A DNA stretch of 12,337 nucleotides, taken from contig JBBDYD010000195.1 of NCBI GenBank assembly GCA_040901865.1, positions 1 to 12,337 on the forward strand, written 5' to 3'. The translations under genes and the position numbers were made by a program. Source of the stretch: JBBDYD01 sp040901865. GTDB lineage: Bacteria; Bacteroidota; Ignavibacteria; UBA10030. A model generated the notes under the pieces. It did no database searches. It was given only the letters and a program-made list of their open reading frames with translations, and was not told where the DNA came from. Positions 6,329 to 12,337 of this stretch are shown in pieces. How positions within the stretch are numbered: position 1 is the first letter of the stretch; every line of letters starts with the position of its first letter.

Positions 6329-7576
6329 CTATTCGTTCATTTCGCGAATTTTCTGAACCGCAAGTGCCTCCATATACGCTGCGGCCGCTTCAGGAGTCAT
6401 GGCGCCTCCCATAACGGCCTGGTATCCCGGGCGCATGGCATCCCACACTGCTCTCATTTCCGGAACCACGGGCATCGGCCGGCCACGATCAATCTGCAGA
6501 AGGGAATTCCGCAAGATCTCATTGTTTCGAATTTCCGGTTTTTCGTACAACGACTTCCTTGTTGGCGCAGTACTCAACTCAAGCGCCGTTTCCAGTTGAT
6601 TCTCCGCGCTGAGGAGAAATGTAAGAACATCAAGAATCCTGCCAAGGCGCCCGGCTTGCACGCCTGAATTCAATGAATATCCCTTCGGCGAGGTCATAGG
6701 TGCGCACCATAGTCCGGTCGCTGTTATCCTGGGGAGAGGAGCCACACCGAGATCAATTCCCTTCTGTTGATACCCTCTCCACGACCAATCCCCGTTTATC
6801 AGCATGGCGGCCTTGCCATCCTTGAACAGAGCGTCGGCGATTTCATAATCTGCCTCGTTGGGAACAATCTTGAATTTATCGCGAAGATCGCCAACGAATC
6901 TCAACGCCTGAACCATTGCATCGTTGTCAAGTGAAGGCGTAATACCGTCGGATTCGAATACCCACCCGCCAAAGCCCGTGTAGAACGGAATAAAGAAAAA
7001 CGGCTCGATGTAATTCCATGAAATCCCGTAGACATTCGGACGACCTCCGGTAAATCCATGCTGATTCTGAATTCGCAGACTCACCTCAATGAGTTCGAGG
7101 TCAGTTGTCGGTGCCGTCTTGATGTATTTCTTGTTATAGAGAAGGGCGAGGTGATTTCCTATCTTGTCGGCTATCTGGTATAAATGCCCTTTGTACCACA
7201 GGAGGCCCGACGAGTCGAATTCGCTTAAATAGGCCTCATCGAAAAGTGTTTCCAGAGGCATGATGGTTTTCGTCGCTTCATAAATACCGACGGGGTCGGA
7301 GGGACCATGGACGAGATCCGGTCCTTGTCCCGCAATTGCGGCAACCACATAGCCACTTCTCAGCTGTTCCGTTTCCTTGTAAACCTCGACCACCATGACA
7401 CCGGGATGGGCATCCATATAGCGTTGAAGCTGACGGTGGAGAATGGTCTGCTCATCCGGCCGCATCTGATGCCAGATGACAATTCTATTTTCATCGTTCT
7501 GCGACGGATTACATGCCAGGAGGGCCAGGGAAACGAGAAAGTTCCGAGCCATGGTATGCCGGCGTGGAAGGATCAC
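6329..7576 (-). CDS. Lipoprotein sugar-binding protein of ABC transporter (MalE-like, SBP family 1)
   Basis: Extracellular solute-binding protein, 415 residues, that would capture maltodextrins and pass them to the adjacent permeases. The N-terminus carries a lipoprotein signal: basic region with RR, hydrophobic NFLVSLALLA, lipobox LLAC with Cys22. The mature protein has family features: IVIWHQMRP near the start, AIAGQGPDLVHGPSD (about 79-93), AMLINGDWSWRGY in the hinge region, and APMTSPKGYSLNSG, typical of maltodextrin binders. The GTG at 7576 overlaps the GH57 stop as GTGA and is preceded by GGGGTGAT. An internal ATG at 7552 has no ribosome site but would still leave a signal. Lipid anchoring of a binding protein in a Gram-negative is less usual than a free periplasmic one. 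The ligand is inferred from neighbours. Confidence 0.92.
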   Translation of the reverse strand: MILPRRHTMARNFLVSLALLACNPSQNDENRIVIWHQMRPDEQTILHRQLQRYMDAHPGVMVVEVYKETEQLRSGYVVAAIAGQGPDLVHGPSDPVGIYEATKTIMPLETLFDEAYLSEFDSSGLLWYKGHLYQIADKIGNHLALLYNKKYIKTAPTTDLELIEVSLRIQNQHGFTGGRPNVYGISWNYIEPFFFIPFYTGFGGWVFESDGITPSLDNDAMVQALRFVGDLRDKFKIVPNEADYEIADALFKDGKAAMLINGDWSWRGYQQKGIDLGVAPLPRITATGLWCAPMTSPKGYSLNSGVQAGRLGRILDVLTFLLSAENQLETALELSTAPTRKSLYEKPEIRNNEILRNSLLQIDRGRPMPVVPEMRAVWDAMRPGYQAVMGGAMTPEAAAAYMEALAVQKIREMNE

Positions 7577-9798
7577 ATCACCCCGAACCTGTCATTGAGT
7601 TCCAGGGTTTCTCCAGGCTCTTTATCAACCACCACGGTCCTACAGAGCATTGGAAATTCTTCACCGGGATCCCAGGAGCCCAGTCCCCCACTGTTCGTGA
7701 ACTTGTATTCCAGTACTGTTTTCGAAGGCACCTGGAGGGAGATTGTCCAGATGTTGTCTCCAGCCCTCGTGTCCCCTTCAGTTCTATCATCGTACATTCG
7801 GACTTTGTTGGGAATCCAGTTTCCGAGTTGTGGAGTGTTCCCAGCAATAAAGATCGCCTTCCGGACATAGATTTCGCGTGCATCGCAACGAATGATTACT
7901 CTGACCGTATCTCCGCTGCTTTGCGCCATTGCCCATCCCGATGTTTTGGAGAGCGTCGGCGCACCCTTGATAATCGGTTCAATAACGCGATCCGGCATTT
8001 TTCCGCCGGCCTTTTTTGCAAAGGAGTACACGTTGCCAATATGGGTAATAAAGGCAAGATCGAAGGGTTTATCGCCAGCCGGGGCCGTTTGATCGGTACC
8101 GTACCACCAGAACCAATCAGATCCTTCGGCAGCAAACAAAGACTCCCATGCATTGTACGCAAACCATTTCTTTGTCCCTTGCTTGGGTGGGGGAGCATCG
8201 GGAGCAGGTGCGAGTACACCAGACTCTCCAAGGTCTCGTCGGGCAGTAAGCAAATACTCCCAAGCCCTGTTCTCTTCATCCTCTCCAATCCACGTGTCAT
8301 AATTGGCATTGATCCAGGAACCAGGCCATAGCCACTCCAATTTTGGCAGTGACTCAATACCGTGCGGCGGAACAAGACGTCCTGGGTTACCACTTATGTA
8401 TTCACTCATCGAAACGGTTATAACCTCTTGTGTTTCATAGAGCTTAGACAGTTTCTGATAAAGTGCATGTTGAAATTCCTTTCCATCGTTATCGTATCGA
8501 TACCATTCCCATGCATTTTCTCCATCCAGAATAACCGTAAGCAGCCTGTCGGGCTCATTTTCCGATGGAGAGTACCTGAGGACATGCTGGACGAAGTCCT
8601 CGGCTGCATCCGCCCCTTTCCAAGTCTGGTAGGTGAATCCTATCTTATCCGACAGTTCGGTATCCCTGAAAACGATCGCGACTGATTCCGTGCTCCCATG
8701 ATTGCCAAAGACTCCGTACGCGTAATATTTTGGTTGATCGCCGGGCTTTGATCGGGCAAGGATCTTTTCATCTGCCGCAATCCATCGAATGCGATTTTTT
8801 CCGAAAACCGGCACGATATCATGGGATACAGAGCCTTCCGCAGGCCACATTCCCATCGGAAGTATCCCAAACGTCCTTTTGAAGTAAGCCACCGCTTTGG
8901 CCACATGTACTTCCGCATCATGGGGATAATGAAACCGCTGCGGCATCGGGTCATTCGGCTGGCAAAGCTTTGCAAGATCAGAATCATACAGGAGAGGAAG
9001 GATCGGGTGGTAATAAGGCGTGGTGATGATCTCAATCTGCCCTTTGTAGGAGGACGGATGATACATCATTTTCTTGTGAATCGGTATGATCGCGGAAAGA
9101 ACCTTGTACGATTCTGCCACCATTCGATTACAATCATCTTCGGAAATGGATTTCTTCAAGCTATAGGTGCCATCATCGTTTTTCCGAAGATAATCCGTGA
9201 GATCAATGGTCAGGCCTGTGACAAGACGCACTTTCTTTTCGAGAAAATCCGGATCGAAGTTTGCAAGGTAAAACCAGAATTTCGTTTCCCGCCGCTCCTG
9301 TTCCGATAATCCCCTGACCCCGACGGCTTTGAACTTTTCCCGTAATGCTCTGTACTCCGGAAATCTTCCAAACATAACCTCGCTGATGCCGAACGCGTTC
9401 CAGGTATTTTCTGCGAGGAACCCCAGATCCCGCGTATTAAAATCCTTCGTGGGCTTAAGGGCCAAATCGATCCAGGGATCAGTCTTTCCGCCGAACCTCG
9501 CAAAATACTTTCCAGCATTGATCCGGTTTTTCCGCGCATTGAAGCAGGGTTTGAGTTTATATACGTAATAGTCCTCGAGTTGGGAGAGAAGAGAAGATGT
9601 CAGATTCACTGTAACGTGTATGTTCGCATATTCGCCAACCATCGCAGCCATATCATAGTAATCTTTTGTCCCGTGCGTACGTACCCATGGCCCCTGGAGC
9701 TGGTCGGACGCCGGGTCCAGATAAAGTGGCTGATGCTGGTGCCAGATGATGTTGAGGAACAGGGGTTTGTTTCTGCCGGGATCACCCATAGCGGTCAT
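7573..9798 (-). CDS. GH57 amylopullulanase-like enzyme with C-terminal CBM20 starch-binding domain
   Basis: Retaining alpha-glucan enzyme of family GH57 (alpha-amylase, amylopullulanase or 4-alpha-glucanotransferase group), 741 residues. The GH57 motifs appear in order: HQHQPLY (20-26), TTPYYHP (259-265), MWPAEGS (317-323) with nucleophile Glu321, LDGEN (424-428) with acid/base Asp425, and EGSDWFWWYG (558-567) as the fifth. Residues about 630-728 form a CBM20 starch-binding domain (AGNTPQLGNW, then W..SLQVPSKTVLEYKF and SWDPGEEF). No signal peptide or lipobox is visible, so it is probably cytoplasmic. The ATG at 9798 lies 24 bases after the upstream stop; the sequence before it is pyrimidine-rich with no ribosome site, and an ATG at 9789 is an alternative. 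The stop overlaps the binding-protein start. The motif set resembles amylopullulanases, but exact linkage specificity is not certain. Confidence 0.94.
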   Translation of the reverse strand: MTAMGDPGRNKPLFLNIIWHQHQPLYLDPASDQLQGPWVRTHGTKDYYDMAAMVGEYANIHVTVNLTSSLLSQLEDYYVYKLKPCFNARKNRINAGKYFARFGGKTDPWIDLALKPTKDFNTRDLGFLAENTWNAFGISEVMFGRFPEYRALREKFKAVGVRGLSEQERRETKFWFYLANFDPDFLEKKVRLVTGLTIDLTDYLRKNDDGTYSLKKSISEDDCNRMVAESYKVLSAIIPIHKKMMYHPSSYKGQIEIITTPYYHPILPLLYDSDLAKLCQPNDPMPQRFHYPHDAEVHVAKAVAYFKRTFGILPMGMWPAEGSVSHDIVPVFGKNRIRWIAADEKILARSKPGDQPKYYAYGVFGNHGSTESVAIVFRDTELSDKIGFTYQTWKGADAAEDFVQHVLRYSPSENEPDRLLTVILDGENAWEWYRYDNDGKEFQHALYQKLSKLYETQEVITVSMSEYISGNPGRLVPPHGIESLPKLEWLWPGSWINANYDTWIGEDEENRAWEYLLTARRDLGESGVLAPAPDAPPPKQGTKKWFAYNAWESLFAAEGSDWFWWYGTDQTAPAGDKPFDLAFITHIGNVYSFAKKAGGKMPDRVIEPIIKGAPTLSKTSGWAMAQSSGDTVRVIIRCDAREIYVRKAIFIAGNTPQLGNWIPNKVRMYDDRTEGDTRAGDNIWTISLQVPSKTVLEYKFTNSGGLGSWDPGEEFPMLCRTVVVDKEPGETLELNDRFGVM

Positions 9799-9822
9799 TC
9801 AAAGGAGGGTAAGGTTGGTTTG

Positions 9823-12337
9823 TCACTGGAGGAGCAGCAGTTTCTGGATAAAAGAGGTCTCCTTCGTTTGCATCCTCACGAAATACACGCCGCTCGAAAC
9901 CCCCTTGCCGGATTTGTCGATCCCCCTCCAGTGCATGGTATGCCGACCGGCACTCATGCGCCCTTCCACAAGAACGGCAATCTCCTGCCCCAGCAGGTTG
10001 TAGATTTTCAACGAGATATCAGAAGGAACCGACAATTCAAAACTCAAATTGACCATCGGATTAAACGGATTGGGGTATCCCGGATGCAACACGAACTCAG
10101 CAGGTAAGGTATATGATCCTGCCAATTCGACGGAAACAGAAATACCAAGTGTGCTGTCGTTCTTGTTGGAAAAGATCTTCATCGCATACGCCGGAATGAT
10201 GAGGGAGGGAACAACAGAATCGGCGACAATCAGAGGAGTTTGAGTGAACACATCATACCACGTCCCATTCCCAAGCCATGGAATATTCTGCAGGGTGTCC
10301 GGATAGTCATACAGATTTGCAAGAACAACCACCGAGGCGGATGAGACGGTATCGGAAAATCCCCAAACCAGGGCCCTTTCGTTCAACACACCGTTCACGA
10401 CGGACGTGTCGTACATTGCAAGGTGGGTCAACACCCCGTTCGTCAGTGCAGGATTATATCGACGCTGATAAATCAGACTTTTGTAATACTTGAAGTGTGA
10501 AATCGCCAGAGGAAGGGATTGACGGGCCCAATCGACCGGCCGGTACGACAATTTCTGTCCATCGCTCGTCCAGCCTCTCGATTCACCAAATTCCATCCCC
10601 TGCCAGAGCATTGGAATTCCCAAAGAGGTGAACATCATTCCGCCAACCAGCTTGTCTCGGGTCAATGCGACTGGTTCTGCTTTGTTGTCGAATATCCTGA
10701 GCTCATACACAATTGACTGCTCATCGTGGGTTACTGTTGCGTTCACGGGTTCACTCCGCCCTCCGTATGCGGAAGGAGTGGCGGGGGTATCATTTCCTGG
10801 ATAGGCACCCAATCCGATCACAAGATTCCGGAGATCCAAAAGAGGTGTTGTCTGGTACTTTGCCTCATCAAAGAGTTCATCGCGGAAGCTGTCATGCCAA
10901 CCGCTGGTGAGTCCGCTGTGATAGATCAATGCCGGGCTTTCAGGCAGATGCTCTGCAATCTGGTATATGCTGTCTCCATATTCCTGCGCAATTCTGTTGG
11001 CCCAACCGAGAATACCCATCGTTGCCTGAGCCGTATCCCAACCGATTCCCTGAGTATAATCATACCGGAATCCATCCACCCGGTATTCATCAATCCACAT
11101 CTTCAGGTTTGTATAGATGTAATCCTGCGTCAACTGGGTAAAGTGGTCCATATCGCGGAAAAACACGAGTCCGTCCTCGTTCAGTCGCTGCTCCGTTGGT
11201 CCGGTGGATGATGTGGGTGGGTATTTGAAATAGGGATTAACACTTTCGTCGGGGGCCATCTGCCAGAGCGGTCCGGGGTCATTCAGATGATTGAACACAA
11301 CGTCAACGATAATGGCGATCCCTCGTGCGTGCGCCGAGTCCACAAGCTCCTTGAAGTCCCGCGGAGTTCCGTACGCAGGCTCAAGGGCAAAATGATGGCT
11401 TAGGTCATAGCCCCAGGAAAACCCTGACATTCCGATGTTTCCGTAATCGTTGACAGGCATCAGCTCCAGCGCGTTCACACCAAGGTCGTTGAAATGCGGA
11501 AGGAGTTTTATCAGATCCTGAAAGGTCCCCGGCCCAGAAGAAGTGTTTGATGGATGGTTCCCTGAAATCTCGGCAACGTTCAGTTCATAAATTACGAGCT
11601 TATTCAAAGGTGGGCGAACGTACTCTGCCGATCCCCATTCATAATCATCAGCTGTAAGCCCTGAGGGGCCCGTTGAAAAACGAGTGCCGTTGGTCCCCGT
11701 CTGCCTCCCCCAGGGATCATGGACTTTCTTTCCATCGGAGAACTCATAGTAATATTCGTACGTGGTGTTGGGCTCCACGGCAACATTGCGCCACCAATCG
11801 TCGGACGATGTGTTTTTGTGAAGAACAATCGGATCGGGCACAGACGGTTGCTGTCCAACCGGGGCGATACGCAAAAGCACCAGCGATTGTCCCGGAACGA
11901 GTAACCGGAAAGTAGCAGAATCTCCCGAAGGCGGCGGCAATGTCACGCCATGCCTTGTTCCCCCGGGCATCGCCATGGTCTTGACATTATAGCTGATCCT
12001 TCGATAGACAACAGAGTCGCCTGCATTGTTATACGCCACAAGTCTCAGATAATTCGACATTGGGATGGGACTTGCGAGATTAAACGTAAGAATTCGCAGG
12101 GACCTGTTATAGCTGCTTGTAACATCGACGATCGTGAGCGGATCGAGTTCGGTCAAACCGGTTTCAAACATGATCGACGTGATACTGTCAGAGTTTGCGT
12201 GCACCAAACCGACGGTGAATCCGGTGTACTGCCCTCCGGATTCCAAACCGTAGAACTGGAACCAGAACAGTCGCGTCAATCTCAGAACTGAGTTATTTTG
12301 ATCCGCCGCATTTTGCTCAGGATTGAGTGGATCGGGA
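9823..12337 (-). CDS. Secreted GH13 alpha-glucan enzyme with T9SS type A sorting domain (5' end cut by window)
   Basis: Partial gene: the reading frame stays open to the window edge (19 codons beyond the TTG at 12279), so the N-terminus and any signal peptide are outside. 837 residues are visible (numbered from the edge). A beta-rich N-terminal part, with a CBM48/E-set-like module before the barrel (DWWRNVAVEPNTTYEYYYEF), precedes the GH13 barrel at about 246. GH13 sites are complete: DVVFNH (345-350), Asp426 in VDGFRYDYTQG, Glu462 in IAEHLPE, Asp538 in THDEQ. This arrangement is nearest to branching-enzyme/pullulanase-type GH13 proteins. Residues about 734-837 match the T9SS type A sorting domain: YPNPFNP, LKIYNLLGQEI, AGRHTMHWRG, SGVYFVRM and a basic-hydrophobic end. 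It would be exported to the outer surface and act on polymer upstream of uptake. The product name is deliberately general. Confidence 0.92.
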   Translation of the reverse strand, partial: PDPLNPEQNAADQNNSVLRLTRLFWFQFYGLESGGQYTGFTVGLVHANSDSITSIMFETGLTELDPLTIVDVTSSYNRSLRILTFNLASPIPMSNYLRLVAYNNAGDSVVYRRISYNVKTMAMPGGTRHGVTLPPPSGDSATFRLLVPGQSLVLLRIAPVGQQPSVPDPIVLHKNTSSDDWWRNVAVEPNTTYEYYYEFSDGKKVHDPWGRQTGTNGTRFSTGPSGLTADDYEWGSAEYVRPPLNKLVIYELNVAEISGNHPSNTSSGPGTFQDLIKLLPHFNDLGVNALELMPVNDYGNIGMSGFSWGYDLSHHFALEPAYGTPRDFKELVDSAHARGIAIIVDVVFNHLNDPGPLWQMAPDESVNPYFKYPPTSSTGPTEQRLNEDGLVFFRDMDHFTQLTQDYIYTNLKMWIDEYRVDGFRYDYTQGIGWDTAQATMGILGWANRIAQEYGDSIYQIAEHLPESPALIYHSGLTSGWHDSFRDELFDEAKYQTTPLLDLRNLVIGLGAYPGNDTPATPSAYGGRSEPVNATVTHDEQSIVYELRIFDNKAEPVALTRDKLVGGMMFTSLGIPMLWQGMEFGESRGWTSDGQKLSYRPVDWARQSLPLAISHFKYYKSLIYQRRYNPALTNGVLTHLAMYDTSVVNGVLNERALVWGFSDTVSSASVVVLANLYDYPDTLQNIPWLGNGTWYDVFTQTPLIVADSVVPSLIIPAYAMKIFSNKNDSTLGISVSVELAGSYTLPAEFVLHPGYPNPFNPMVNLSFELSVPSDISLKIYNLLGQEIAVLVEGRMSAGRHTMHWRGIDKSGKGVSSGVYFVRMQTKETSFIQKLLLLQ

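Noticed and set aside
5566..6414. Plus-strand open frame of 282 residues
   Set aside because: It lies opposite the MalF-type permease and the end of the binding-protein gene, both clearly real by motifs. No recognisable domain or membrane pattern.
7513..8331. Plus-strand open frame of 272 residues
   Set aside because: Antisense to the GH57 C-terminal region including CBM20; composition shows no known family.
12277..12279. TTG as the start of the large GH13 gene
   Set aside because: The frame remains open with plausible coding residues to the window edge, so the gene is truncated and not started here.

Overview
The window looks like a piece of chromosome from a Gram-negative bacterium of the Bacteroidota/FCB superphylum, for example Ignavibacteria, Chlorobiota or Calditrichota relatives. 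Two signs support this. A secreted amylase-type enzyme ends in a typical type IX secretion (T9SS) sorting domain, and there are lipid A/LPS genes. Base composition is near 50% GC. The phylum assignment is an inference, and no genus can be named from the sequence.

Every gene I can support is on the minus strand, so the window reads right to left. Region A (12337 to about 2640) is an alpha-glucan (starch, glycogen or maltodextrin) utilisation operon. Its genes, in order of transcription, are: a secreted GH13 enzyme with a T9SS tail, cut by the window edge; a GH57 amylopullulanase-like enzyme with a C-terminal CBM20 starch-binding domain; a lipoprotein sugar-binding protein; two MalF/MalG-type permeases; and a lipoprotein GH13 enzyme with an unusual GH2-type jelly-roll N-terminus. 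No transport ATPase is present. Region B (about 2641 to 298) continues without a visible break into a YjbQ/UPF0047 protein, an LpxL/HtrB-type acyltransferase and a GT9 heptosyltransferase. Region C (297 to 36) holds a good sigma70-like promoter, about 140 nt of strongly structured leader, and a tRNA-Arg(CCG) with an encoded CCA end.

The genes are packed very tightly. Three junctions are 4-base start/stop overlaps (ATGA or GTGA), several others are separated by 2 to 24 bases, and several starts are GTG or TTG. Only one break of about 120 bases may exist, between malG and the GH13 lipoprotein. The likely logic is as follows. The T9SS-exported GH13 attacks polymer at or outside the cell surface. 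The lipoprotein GH13 works on pieces near a membrane. The binding protein and permeases import maltodextrins. The GH57 enzyme, which has no visible signal peptide, would act inside. The YjbQ and LPS genes have no obvious biochemical link to this and probably share the transcript by adjacency.

There is no mobile element, CRISPR array, phage gene or obvious defence system. The most unusual items are the GH2-like/GH13 lipoprotein fusion, the structured leader in front of the tRNA, and the placement of three glucan enzymes in apparently different compartments.
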